Of a stretch of 22,907 nt of DNA, positions 5,912 through 13,614 are shown one piece after another (within the stretch, counting starts at the first letter, position 1; every line of letters starts with the position of its first letter). The position numbers and the translations under genes were made by a program. The notes beneath the pieces were generated by a model, which did not search any database, was not told the DNA's origin, and saw only the letters and a list, made by a program, of their open reading frames with translations. Origin of the DNA: RGIG1959 sp045651865 (GTDB lineage: Bacteria; Bacillota; Clostridia; Oscillospirales; Acutalibacteraceae); NCBI GenBank assembly GCA_045651865.1, contig JAZRTC010000124.1, positions 1 through 22,907 on the forward strand, given 5' to 3'.

Positions 5912-8431
5912 ATGTCTGATCAGACAACACCGATTGAACAACAGGACAACCGCGTGCTGACCGTTGACATTGAAAAGGAAATGAAAAAATCCTTTCTGGA
6001 ATATTCGATGTCGGTCATCGTGGCGCGCGCACTGCCCGATGTGCGCGACGGTCTGAAGCCCGTGCATCGCCGTATTCTGTATACGATGCACGAAAATAAC
6101 CTCACCCCCGATAAAGCGTACCGCAAGTGCGCGGATACCGTCGGTGCGGTGCTTGGCCGTTACCATCCGCACGGTGACGCGTCGGTTTACGACGCCATGG
6201 TGCGTATGGCGCAGGATTTCTCGCTGCGTTATCCGCTGGTCGACGGTCACGGTAACTTCGGTTCGATCGACGGACACCCTGCCGCTGCCTACCGTTATAC
6301 CGAGGCGCGCATGAACAAGATGTCGCTGGATATGCTCACCGACATCGAGAAAGAAACCGTCGACTTTGCGCCCAACTACGACGACCGACTCAAGGAGCCG
6401 GTGGTGCTTCCGTCGCGCTTCCCGAACCTGCTTGTGAACGGCTCGTCGGGTATCGCGGTCGGTATGGCAACCAACATCCCGCCGCACAACCTCTGCGAGG
6501 TCATCGACGGCATCTGTGCGCTCATCGACAACCCCGATATCGATATTTTTGAGCTGATGGATTACATCAAGGGACCCGATTTCCCGACGGGTGGCATCAT
6601 TATGGGCTACTCGGGTATGCGCGCGGCGTATGCGACGGGTCGCGGCCGCATCATCGTGCGTGCCCGCACCGAAATCGAGGAGACCTCGAACGGTCGCTTC
6701 CGCATCGTGATCACCGAGATCCCCTATCAGGTCAACAAGCTGAATCTGGTGAAATCCATTGTGGAGCTTGCCGACGAAAAGCGTGTGGAAGGCATCCGCG
6801 ATGTTGTCGACCATTCCGACCGTGAGGGTCTGCGCGTGGTCATCGATCTGAGCAAAGACGCCAACCCGCAGGTGGTGCTCAATCAGCTGTTCAAATACAC
6901 GCAGATGCAGGTCACCTTCGGCGCGATCATGCTGACACTTGTCAACGGTGTGCCGCGCGTGCTGACGCTCAAGGAAATGCTCGAGGAATATGTCAAATTC
7001 CAGAGCGAGGTCATCGAGCGCCGCACCCGCTACGACCTGCGCAAAGCCAAAGAGCGCGAGCATATTCTCGAAGCTCTCAAGAAAGCATCCGACTTCATCG
7101 ACGAGGTCATCAAAATCATCCGCAACGCTCCCGATGTGCCGACGGCGAAAACCAACCTGATGGAGCGTTTCGGCTTTGACGATGTGCAGGCGCAGGCGAT
7201 CGTGCAGATGCGTCTGGGACAGCTGGCAGGTCTGGAGCGCCAGAAGATCGAGGATGAGCTGGGGAACCTGCAGATCAAGATTGCCGAGTACGAGAGCATC
7301 CTCGCCGATCACGGCAAGGTGCTTGCCATCGTGAAAGAGGAATGTCTCAAGATGCGTGACAAGTACGGCGATGAGCGCCGCACCTCCAGCTCGATGGTCA
7401 GCGGTGAAGTGGATATCGAAGACCTCATCCCCGAGGAAGATTGTGTCATCACGATGACCCGCATGGGATATATGAAGCGTCAGGCGGCGGATGTGTACAA
7501 GGCACAGCGTCGCGGCGGTCGCGGTATCCGCGGTATGACCACCCGCGAGGAAGATGTCGCCGACAAGATGCTCATTTGCTCGACCCACGATTCCATCATG
7601 TGCTTCACCACAGAAGGTCGCGTCTACCGTATCAAGGGTTATGAAATTCCCGAAGGCAGCCGCACCTCGAAGGGTATGAATGTGGTCAACCTGCTCCCGC
7701 TTCAGTCGGAGGAGAAGGTCACCATGATGATCGCGGTGCCTGCCGATATGAGCAGTGAAGGTCGCTACCTGTGCATGGTCACCAAGTACGGCATCATCAA
7801 GCGTACGCGCCTGGATGCGTACCAGAACTCCCGCAAAAACGGTCTGATCGCGATCGACCTCGACGAAGGCGACAGCCTTGTGCAGGTGCTGGAGACCGAC
7901 GGCTATCAGTCGTTGCTTGTCGCAACCCGTGAGGGTATGGCGATCCGCTTTGACGAGAATGACGCCCGCGTCATCGGCAGAACCGCGCGCGGTGTGCGTG
8001 CGCTCAACCTTGCCGACGGCGACGAAGTGGTCGGTATGGTCACCTGCTCCGAGGATAAGCTCCTGCTGACGGTTGCCGAAACGGGTTACGGCCGTCTGTC
8101 GTCGTTTGACGATTACCGCCTGCAGTCCCGCGGCGGTAAGGGTCTGAAGAACTACCATGTCAACCAGTACGGCAAGATCGCGGGCATTCTCGTGGTCGAT
8201 CCCGAGGACGATCTCATTCTGATCTCCTCCGACGGTATTCTCATCCGTATGGTGATTTCCGAGATCCGTCAGTGCCGCCGTCCGTCGAAGGGTGTGCGTA
8301 TCATGCGCGTTGCCGATGAGACGAAGATTGTCTCCATGGTCACCGCTCCGCACGACGAGACCGCCGAAACCGTTAAACCCACCGAAACCGAAGGTGCTGA
8401 CGAAGGCGCCGACGAGGGTACAGAAGAATAA
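5912..8431 (+). CDS. gyrA: DNA gyrase subunit A
   Basis: This is the breakage-reunion subunit of gyrase, 839 residues. The winged-helix/tower region begins with GLKPVHRRILYTM (48-59). The active site has RYTE with catalytic Tyr129, and the quinolone-interaction region is HPHGDASVYD (85-94). The coiled-coil domain spans about 360-490. The GyrA box QRRGGRG (532-538) opens the DNA-wrapping C-terminal beta-pinwheel, and this box distinguishes GyrA from ParC. The protein ends in an acidic tail (ETEGADEGADEGTEE), a known modulator of wrapping in other gyrases. Residue 90, equivalent to Ser83 of E. coli, is Ala. AAAGGAG at 5896-5902 serves the ATG. A strong terminator follows the stop by two bases. 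gyrB lies upstream on the same strand but is separated by the YcxB-like array and the RAYT. Confidence 0.98.
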   Translation: MSDQTTPIEQQDNRVLTVDIEKEMKKSFLEYSMSVIVARALPDVRDGLKPVHRRILYTMHENNLTPDKAYRKCADTVGAVLGRYHPHGDASVYDAMVRMAQDFSLRYPLVDGHGNFGSIDGHPAAAYRYTEARMNKMSLDMLTDIEKETVDFAPNYDDRLKEPVVLPSRFPNLLVNGSSGIAVGMATNIPPHNLCEVIDGICALIDNPDIDIFELMDYIKGPDFPTGGIIMGYSGMRAAYATGRGRIIVRARTEIEETSNGRFRIVITEIPYQVNKLNLVKSIVELADEKRVEGIRDVVDHSDREGLRVVIDLSKDANPQVVLNQLFKYTQMQVTFGAIMLTLVNGVPRVLTLKEMLEEYVKFQSEVIERRTRYDLRKAKEREHILEALKKASDFIDEVIKIIRNAPDVPTAKTNLMERFGFDDVQAQAIVQMRLGQLAGLERQKIEDELGNLQIKIAEYESILADHGKVLAIVKEECLKMRDKYGDERRTSSSMVSGEVDIEDLIPEEDCVITMTRMGYMKRQAADVYKAQRRGGRGIRGMTTREEDVADKMLICSTHDSIMCFTTEGRVYRIKGYEIPEGSRTSKGMNVVNLLPLQSEEKVTMMIAVPADMSSEGRYLCMVTKYGIIKRTRLDAYQNSRKNGLIAIDLDEGDSLVQVLETDGYQSLLVATREGMAIRFDENDARVIGRTARGVRALNLADGDEVVGMVTCSEDKLLLTVAETGYGRLSSFDDYRLQSRGGKGLKNYHVNQYGKIAGILVVDPEDDLILISSDGILIRMVISEIRQCRRPSKGVRIMRVADETKIVSMVTAPHDETAETVKPTETEGADEGADEGTEE

Positions 8432-8433
8432 AC

Positions 8434-8470
8434 AAAAAAGCATCTTCCGTTTGACGGAAGATGCTTTTTT
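8434..8470 (+). terminator. Intrinsic terminator of gyrA
   Basis: A perfect 16-bp inverted repeat pairs 8434-8449 with 8455-8470 around a TTTGA loop. The core is CATCTTCCG/CGGAAGATG, flanked by six A and six or more T. It begins two bases after the gyrA stop. The A/T symmetry would also let it stop transcripts arriving on the minus strand. Confidence 0.93.
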
Positions 8471-8534
8471 TATGAATGATGAACAATGAATAGTGCGGCG
8501 ACGGATTGTATACGCACACGCTTGTGGCAACATC

Positions 8535-8679
8535 GTAGGGCGCGCAGACTCTTGCGCGCCGCATTGGGAGCACCCGAAATCGGCGCACCGATCATTGTCC
8601 CCCTCCGTGAGGGGGATGTCAGCGAAGCTGACAGGGGGAGTTGGCAAGTCGCCACGACGATGCGTTGAAACTCCCTCCG
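8535..8679 (+). repeat. Composite GTAG-hairpin repeat, copy 1
   Basis: Parts in order: GTAG (8535-8538) with an 8-bp stem GGCGCGCA/TGCGCGCC (8539-8546, 8553-8560); a linker; hairpin TCCCCCTC/GAGGGGGA (8598-8605, 8609-8616); hairpin TGTCAGC/GCTGACA (8617-8623, 8627-8633); and a tail ending AACTCCCTCCG at 8679. The linker and right part match the copy at 13615-13757 nearly base for base. It fills most of the 333-bp gap between the gyrA terminator and the next gene (8471-8803), in which I see no gene. Confidence 0.8.
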
Positions 8680-8681
8680 TC

Positions 8682-8753
8682 TTTCGGCTGCGCCGAAATC
8701 CCCCTGTCACGGCAAATGTTATTTGCCAGTAGGCGGCAGATTGCCGCCCCTAC
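8682..8753 (-). repeat. Cluster of three hairpins including an inverted GTAG REP-like unit
   Basis: Directly after the composite repeat come stems TTTCGGC/GCCGAAA (8682-8688, 8692-8698) and GGCAAAT/ATTTGCC (8711-8717, 8721-8727). The third is GCGGCA/TGCCGC (8733-8738, 8742-8747). Read on the minus strand, the last begins with GTAG at 8753-8750, so it is a GTAG-footed hairpin in the opposite orientation to copy 1. TCCCCCTGTCA (8699-8709) is the inverse of TGACAGGGGGA (8629-8639). Oppositely oriented GTAG hairpins side by side recall BIME organisation. Confidence 0.65.
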
Positions 8754-8790
8754 ATTTTTACTAGTCGATGATGCGGCAATTGTAAAAACA

Positions 8791-8819
8791 AAAACGCAAG
8801 CGATCAACGCTTGCGTTTT
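8791..8819 (-). terminator. Terminator overlapping the stop codon of the EamA transporter gene
   Basis: A perfect 12-bp stem (8791-8802 with 8808-8819) has a five-base loop, and on the minus strand a T-rich run broken by one G follows. The stop codon of the 8804-9667 gene (8806-8804) lies in the loop. The upstream arm encodes the last residues (KKRKR) of the protein. Confidence 0.88.
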
Positions 8820-9667
8820 TTGCTACCAAATACTTCGCCGACAAATGCCGCACCCAGAATCAGTCCCGCGCCGATCATCTGCGGGGTATCCATTGTCTGG
8901 TGCAGAATAACCGCCGACAGCACCACGGCAAGAAGCGGGTCAAGATACGATAAAAGCGCCGTCGACTGGGCGGAAAGCTTGCTTGCCGCACCGAAGAACA
9001 GCATATACGCAAGACCGGTATGCACCACGCCGAGAATCAGCATCGGCAACAGCGACGAGGCGGTCAGCACCAGTGTATCGTGCTGAACAAACAGGGAATA
9101 GGGCAGGGTTACGACCGCCGCGACCAGCAGCTGACAAAAGGTCGTTTCCTGCGCAGGCATGCGTTTCATCACCTTGTTGATGAGCACGACCGCCGCATAC
9201 AGAGCCGCCGCGCCGAGCGCGAGCAGGATGCCCGTCAGCTGACCCTTTGTGCCGAGTGTCAGTCCCGACAGCAGGACAATACCCGCCACCGCGGTAAATA
9301 CGCACATCAGCCGCAGTCCCGTCAGCTTTTCGCGCAGAACAAGAGGGGACAGCAGCATCATGATCACGGGTGCCATATAGTAACACACCGTGGAAACCGC
9401 CACCGAACCCGTGTAATCGTATGACATAAACAGCAAAATCCAGTTGGCACTCAGACAAACACCGGACAGCAACAGCCAGCCGAGGTTTTTGAGGATTGCC
9501 TGACGATGGATGCCTTTTTTTCGCAGGATCATCACCACGGCCATCACCAGTGCGCCGATGAGTGCGCGCAGTCCCGCGATCATCGCAGGGGAGAGCGGAA
9601 TATAGTTGACGACGATCCCGACCGAGCCGAAGATCACCATCGACAAAATCATATACAGGGTGTTCAT
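8804..9667 (-). CDS. EamA/DMT-superfamily transporter
   Basis: This 287-residue inner-membrane protein shows about ten hydrophobic helices in two halves, the two-EamA-repeat layout of drug/metabolite transporters. It begins with MNTLYMILSMVIFGSVGIVV, includes the family-like PLSPAMIAGLRALIGAL and YYMAPVIMMLLSPLVLREKLTG, and repeats the pattern with SYLDPLLAVVLSAVILHQ near the end. The substrate cannot be read from sequence. The start lies four bases after the DUF368 stop and has only a weak Shine-Dalgarno, so translation is probably coupled to that gene. The C-terminus is very basic (GSKKRKR) and is encoded by the arm of the terminator. It is probably the last gene of a minus-strand operon from rsmE through DUF368. 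Confidence 0.88.
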   Translation of the reverse strand: MNTLYMILSMVIFGSVGIVVNYIPLSPAMIAGLRALIGALVMAVVMILRKKGIHRQAILKNLGWLLLSGVCLSANWILLFMSYDYTGSVAVSTVCYYMAPVIMMLLSPLVLREKLTGLRLMCVFTAVAGIVLLSGLTLGTKGQLTGILLALGAAALYAAVVLINKVMKRMPAQETTFCQLLVAAVVTLPYSLFVQHDTLVLTASSLLPMLILGVVHTGLAYMLFFGAASKLSAQSTALLSYLDPLLAVVLSAVILHQTMDTPQMIGAGLILGAAFVGEVFGSKKRKR

Positions 9668-9671
9668 AGAT

Positions 9672-10565
9672 TTACTCAGCTGTCACCTTTCCAAGCCACC
9701 AGACGATCGCACCGCCAAAGGCAAATGCCGCGACCGAGCCGAGGATCATCCACACATTCGCGGTCATGATATCGAGGTTGATAAACGCGACCGACACCGC
9801 CGATGCCGCCACAAGTCCGAGCAGGAAGCTCAGGGTTGCGCGCTCATTCTTCTTGAGCGCAAAGGCGGTGATCTTTGCGCTCAGCACGATGCCCAGCAGC
9901 ACACCCACCGCAAAGAAACCGGCAGGAATGAATTTTACAATGGTGTCAACCGAGAAGTTTTTGAGCACCTCGGAGACATTGTTGATGTAAGCAAAATACA
10001 CCGTTTCGTACAACCCCATCAGCATCAGCATCAACGAACCGCTGATACCCGGCAACAGCATCGCAAAACCGCTGACCGTACCCGCCAGCAGCATCTGCAC
10101 GCAAAGCATCACTTCAAAATTGGGCAGTGCGAAGGTCTGATCCGCAGGATCGGGGAAGAAGAACAGCTTAAGCGCGGTCAGCACTGCAATCAGCAACACA
10201 CCCAGCGACAGCGCGCCCCATGCAACCGACATACCCTTCATCTGATTGGTTTTGAACACGGGAACGGACAGCGCCACCAGACCGATGAACCAGAACACCG
10301 TCGGCATCGGCACAACGGCAAACAGCCACTCGATCAGTGCCGAGAAACCGAGAATACCAATTACCGCACCGAGGATCACTTCGCCAAGGAACAGGATATC
10401 CTGCACGCGATGGTCGTTGTCTTTCTTTGTCACATCGGAGATGGCGTTCATCGTGCGGTCAAAGATATTCATAATCGTCATCATCGTGCCGCCGCTGACA
10501 CCGGGGATGACATTCGCAATACCGACGGCAACGCCGCCGCCGATTGCGCGGGCAATGTTTTTCAT
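9672..10565 (-). CDS. DUF368 family membrane protein (putative undecaprenyl-phosphate translocase)
   Basis: This 297-residue polytopic protein has the family signature near its N-terminus (GIANVIPGVSGGTMMTIMNI, about 15-34) and a second copy-like segment in the middle (SGFAMLLPGISGSLMLMLMGLYETV). That fits an internally duplicated transporter. DUF368 proteins have been linked to recycling of the C55 lipid carrier across the membrane, so a role in cell-wall lipid carrier flipping is likely by family. I chose the ATG at 10565 over upstream starts because AAAGGAGAGAG precedes it by a few bases. It lies 53 bp after rsmE on the same strand, and the EamA gene follows after four bases. The envelope-related O-antigen-ligase-like gene nearby fits the same theme, though on the other strand. 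Confidence 0.88.
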   Translation of the reverse strand: MKNIARAIGGGVAVGIANVIPGVSGGTMMTIMNIFDRTMNAISDVTKKDNDHRVQDILFLGEVILGAVIGILGFSALIEWLFAVVPMPTVFWFIGLVALSVPVFKTNQMKGMSVAWGALSLGVLLIAVLTALKLFFFPDPADQTFALPNFEVMLCVQMLLAGTVSGFAMLLPGISGSLMLMLMGLYETVYFAYINNVSEVLKNFSVDTIVKFIPAGFFAVGVLLGIVLSAKITAFALKKNERATLSFLLGLVAASAVSVAFINLDIMTANVWMILGSVAAFAFGGAIVWWLGKVTAE

Positions 10566-10618
10566 ATATACTCTCTCCTTTTCGGATGATACTGTACTAT
10601 ATAGCAAGGCGGTGCGAA

Positions 10619-11350
10619 TTATGCCCAGTTTCCCGACAAAGCCATTGCCGCCGCGATCGCCGCCACGGGTGCGGTTTCACAGCGCAGGATGCGCGGGCCG
10701 AGCGTCGCCGCTTTCACCCCGACACCGAACAGCGCCTCGATCTCCTCGGGGGCAATGCCGCCCTCAGGCCCGATGATAAGAGCCAGTTCCGTCTGGTCGG
10801 GGGCAATCAGGGTCGTGAACGGTTCGCCACCGCCTTCGTAGCAGACGATGGCCGGTGTGTTTTCAAGACGCGGCAGGATATCACGGAATCGCACGGGCGG
10901 TTGCACCGTCGGCAGAACGCCGCGACCGCTTTGCGAAGCGGCTTCGTTGGCAATCGTCTGCCAGCGGGCGGCTTTTTTCTCCGCCTTGTCGCCGAGCTTG
11001 GCAATGCTGCGGGACATTTCCACGGGCACGATCTCGGTCACGCCCAGTTCCACGGCTTTCTGGATGATCCACTCGAGCTTATCACTTTTGGGAAGTCCCT
11101 GATACAGCGTCAGCTTTAACGACGGTTCTGCCTCGGACGGGCGCACTGCCGTGACTTCCAGGTGGGCACCTTCGCCGTCGAATGCGGTGATGACGGTGTC
11201 ATATTCCGTGGAGCGACCGTCGCACACAAGCACCGTTTCCCCTACACGCAGGCGAAGCGACTTTTGCAGATGCACCGCGTCCTGCCCGTCAATAAGAACG
11301 GTGTCTCCGACAGCGGCAGGTGCGGACATGGATTTGAAAAATCGTGGCAT
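10619..11350 (-). CDS. rsmE: 16S rRNA (uracil(1498)-N3)-methyltransferase RsmE
   Basis: This 243-residue protein has the RsmE arrangement: an N-terminal PUA-like domain (MPRFF...HLQKSLRLRVGETVLVCDG) and a C-terminal SPOUT knot methyltransferase. The conserved segments are LPKSDKLEWIIQKAVELGVTEIVPV (86-110), EAASQSGRG (136-144), the SAM-binding GPEGGIAPEE (194-203) and LGPRILRCETAP (217-228). It methylates N3 of U1498 in 16S rRNA. The ATG at 11350 follows AAAGGGG by nine bases and gives the canonical MPRFF start; further upstream in-frame starts lack this. A sigma-A-like promoter lies in the gap behind it. The next gene upstream on this strand is another RNA-methyltransferase-type protein. Confidence 0.95.
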   Translation of the reverse strand: MPRFFKSMSAPAAVGDTVLIDGQDAVHLQKSLRLRVGETVLVCDGRSTEYDTVITAFDGEGAHLEVTAVRPSEAEPSLKLTLYQGLPKSDKLEWIIQKAVELGVTEIVPVEMSRSIAKLGDKAEKKAARWQTIANEAASQSGRGVLPTVQPPVRFRDILPRLENTPAIVCYEGGGEPFTTLIAPDQTELALIIGPEGGIAPEEIEALFGVGVKAATLGPRILRCETAPVAAIAAAMALSGNWA

Positions 11351-11387
11351 AGATAAACCCCTTTCAAACGCAAATTCCACCTCTACC

Positions 11388-11416
11388 ATCTTACCATTTT
11401 CCACCTGCAATTGCAA
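11388..11416 (-). promoter_or_regulatory. Promoter of the rsmE operon
   Basis: On the minus strand, TTGCAA (11416-11411), a 17-bp spacer and TAAGAT (11393-11388) form a good sigma-A-type promoter in the gap between the methyltransferase gene and rsmE. Confidence 0.65.
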
Positions 11417-11421
11417 GTTAA

Positions 11422-12126
11422 TTATCGGTAAAGACGCTTATACACAGCGGTGTGGGTGCCGCGCTGTTGCGTGACGAGCGGGGGCAACACCTGCAAGGTG
11501 CCGCCCGTTGCCGCTTCCAGTAAAAACAGCCACGGCGCATCGCCGTCGCGGGTGTGCACAAACTGCAGACGGCGGGCTTTGAGTCCTGCATCCCGCACAG
11601 CGGCAAGCACATCGTCGAGTCGTGCGGGACGGTGGCAAAGGCACAACCGCCCGTTTTCCGTCAGCAAGCGGTTGGCGGTTTTGCAAAGGTTGCGCAGCAG
11701 TTCTGGTTCATCCTCTTGCCTTGCGGCGCGGCGCAGGACATCGGGACTCGGACGGGAAGCACCAAACGGAAAATACGGCGGGTTGCAGGTAACGAGTGTC
11801 ATTGTCCCGTCGGCAGGCATCGCGGTGCGGTCGTTCCAGTCTGCCTCGATCAGCGTGATGCGATCCTGCAGATCAAAGCGGTCGATCGCCGCCCTGGCAA
11901 GTGCGGCAAAGGCTGACTTGCGTTCCACCGCCGTGATATGTGCAGGCGGGTGACGACGGCACCACATCAGCGGTATGATGCCGTTACCCGTACCGAGATC
12001 GCAGGCACTGTCTTCGGCAGACGGCGCGGCAAAGCGCGCCAGCAGAATACCGTCTTCGCTGACGCGGCAAATATCGTTCACGGCAACGGCCAGTCCGCCG
12101 CCGATGCTTTCAAAGCTCATCTCCAT
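11422..12126 (-). CDS. tRNA1(Val) (adenine-N6)-methyltransferase-like protein (COG4123 type)
   Basis: This 234-residue class I SAM-dependent methyltransferase has motif I, DLGTGNGIIPLMW (43-55), an acidic ribose-binding position in ITAVERK (64-70), and the N6-adenine/amine motif NPPY (115-118) in TCNPPYFPFG. The N-terminal region (ISRVSEDGILLARFA-like) matches the TrmN6 style, in which 'D..LLA.F' precedes motif I. The likely target is A37 of tRNA1(Val), by family. The frame extends far upstream, but GGAGGG eight bases before the ATG at 12126 and a strong promoter just behind it fix the start there. It is divergent from the O-antigen-ligase-like gene. Confidence 0.87.
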   Translation of the reverse strand: MEMSFESIGGGLAVAVNDICRVSEDGILLARFAAPSAEDSACDLGTGNGIIPLMWCRRHPPAHITAVERKSAFAALARAAIDRFDLQDRITLIEADWNDRTAMPADGTMTLVTCNPPYFPFGASRPSPDVLRRAARQEDEPELLRNLCKTANRLLTENGRLCLCHRPARLDDVLAAVRDAGLKARRLQFVHTRDGDAPWLFLLEAATGGTLQVLPPLVTQQRGTHTAVYKRLYR

Positions 12127-12147
12127 GGATTCATCCCTCCGCGTTCC

Positions 12148-12176
12148 ATTGTAGACAGCCGCGGCGAAGTTGTCAA
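12148..12176 (-). promoter_or_regulatory. Promoter of the methyltransferase gene (minus strand)
   Basis: TTGACA (12176-12171), a 17-bp spacer and TACAAT (12153-12148) lie on the minus strand, about 20 bp upstream of the ATG at 12126. This is a consensus -35 and a near-consensus -10. Confidence 0.78.
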
Positions 12177-12181
12177 GAGTC

Positions 12182-12210
12182 TTGCAAGTGCGGATAAAAT
12201 ATGCTATGAT
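12182..12210 (+). promoter_or_regulatory. Promoter of the O-antigen-ligase-like gene (plus strand)
   Basis: TTGCAA (12182-12187), a 17-bp spacer and TATGAT (12205-12210) precede the ATG at 12239. The -35 is only five bases from the -35 of the divergent minus-strand promoter, so polymerases at the two sites probably interfere. Confidence 0.72.
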
Positions 12211-12238
12211 ACAAGAAATGAGAAAGGAGGGATGCCCG

Positions 12239-13585
12239 ATGAAAAACAGAACCGCCCGTGAGCGGTCGGTATTCGATCTGCGCCAGCCGTGGATCACCGC
12301 GGTGATATTCGTGGTGTGCATCCCGCTGTTTCCCGAATATGTGGCGCTGTTTCTGGCGATCGGTGCGCTGATCGCGGCATCGTGCGACGCGAAACGACAG
12401 CATCGGTATATGCGCGTCGGCAGTGCAGGCAAAGCCATTCTGGCGTTGATCAGCTTTTTTGCGGTGCATCTGCTGTGGGCAAAAGACCGTGCGTTCAGCG
12501 CTGTGACCTGCCTTGGCTGGGTGGTGATGCTGTTTGTGTATCTGGCAATCAGCACGGTGCTGACCGAACCGCGCCGCGTGGAAGGTGCGCTGTTTGCGTT
12601 GTCGGCGGTGGCGGGTGCGCTCGGGCTTCTTGCCTGTGTGCAGTATGTGATGATCGCGTTTTTTAACAAAGAACTGGAGTTTGCAATGGCGTGGTACACG
12701 GTTGACAGCGCCATTTATGAGTTGTTTCCGTTTAAAATGGCACTCGGCTCGGGTTTCAACCGCTCGTGTGCGACATTTGCCAACCCGAATATGTATGCGC
12801 AGTTTTGTGTGCTGACCATCCCGTTTGTTGCCGCTTACGGATTTTCAGGTCAACGCAATGCGTCCAAAATTCTGGCGCGCGTGTCCTTGCTTCTGGCGGT
12901 GGCGGGTCTGCTTGTGACCTTCTCGCGCGGGGCATATCTCGCGCTCGGCGCCATCGCCGTGGTCATGTGTATGGCAAACATCCGCCGCTTGGTGCCGATC
13001 CTGACGGTGCTTTGCTCGGTGGTGCTGTTGTTGCCCGATACCGTGTATGAGCGGTTGTCGACACTCGGCAACGCCGCGGACACCGCGATTCTGGAACGCT
13101 TTGAGCTGTGGGGCATTGCGATGCAGCTCTTTGTGAAAGCGCCGCTGTTCGGACACGGCGCGGGGATTTCGTCGGCGATGGACACACTCTCGCAGGCGGG
13201 CTACAATGCTCCGCATATGCACAATGTGCTGTTGCAGGTATTGGTAGAAGGCGGCGTTGTCGGTTTGGTGCTGTTGTTGCTGGTGCTGTGGAAGCTGTTT
13301 CGCACAGGTTTTGAGCTGATCATCCACGCACCGAAAACACGCATGTACGGTGCGGCGATTCTGGCGTTCGGTGCGGGATTTTGCGTGTGCGGTATGTTTG
13401 ATTATCCGCTGTTCACCCCGAAGCTCGTCGGCAGTTTTATGATGGTGCTCGGTGTTGCCGATGTGCTCGGTTTTCTGCAGGTGCGGCACGCTTCCTGCAC
13501 GGTGTGGCAGGCGTTGCCGTTTTACACCCCCGTCCACGACCGCCTCGAAGCGTGGGTGCAGAAAAAAACCGCCCCGAAAGAGTAA
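12239..13585 (+). CDS. O-antigen ligase/polymerase-like polytopic membrane protein
   Basis: This 448-residue protein has about eleven hydrophobic helices and the marks of the O-antigen ligase/Wzy superfamily. It has FSRGAYLALGAIAVVM in the centre, a long extracellular loop, and the conserved histidine in NAPHMHNVLLQVLVEGGVVGLVLLLLVLW near the C-terminal third. Such enzymes join or polymerise lipid-linked glycans at the outer face of the membrane; the substrate here is unknown. The ATG at 12239 follows AAAGGAGG (12223-12230) by eight bases, and upstream in-frame starts overlap the promoter. It stands alone, with repeats and a terminator downstream, though galE and a sugar nucleotidyltransferase lie nearby. 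Confidence 0.82.
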   Translation: MKNRTARERSVFDLRQPWITAVIFVVCIPLFPEYVALFLAIGALIAASCDAKRQHRYMRVGSAGKAILALISFFAVHLLWAKDRAFSAVTCLGWVVMLFVYLAISTVLTEPRRVEGALFALSAVAGALGLLACVQYVMIAFFNKELEFAMAWYTVDSAIYELFPFKMALGSGFNRSCATFANPNMYAQFCVLTIPFVAAYGFSGQRNASKILARVSLLLAVAGLLVTFSRGAYLALGAIAVVMCMANIRRLVPILTVLCSVVLLLPDTVYERLSTLGNAADTAILERFELWGIAMQLFVKAPLFGHGAGISSAMDTLSQAGYNAPHMHNVLLQVLVEGGVVGLVLLLLVLWKLFRTGFELIIHAPKTRMYGAAILAFGAGFCVCGMFDYPLFTPKLVGSFMMVLGVADVLGFLQVRHASCTVWQALPFYTPVHDRLEAWVQKKTAPKE

Positions 13586-13614
13586 AGGGCAAGCGGAAAT
13601 TGCACCAATCTGTT

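Noticed and set aside
8486..8732. Short plus-strand frames ending in SEADRGSWQV...TMR, with a matching frame at 13504-13746.
   Set aside because: The likeness comes from the composite nucleotide repeat. The frames have no ribosome binding site and end inside the repeat.
11422..12714. A 430-codon reading of the methyltransferase frame starting at 12714.
   Set aside because: The extra N-terminal part is antisense to the O-antigen-ligase-like gene and crosses both promoters. The start at 12126 has a good ribosome binding site.
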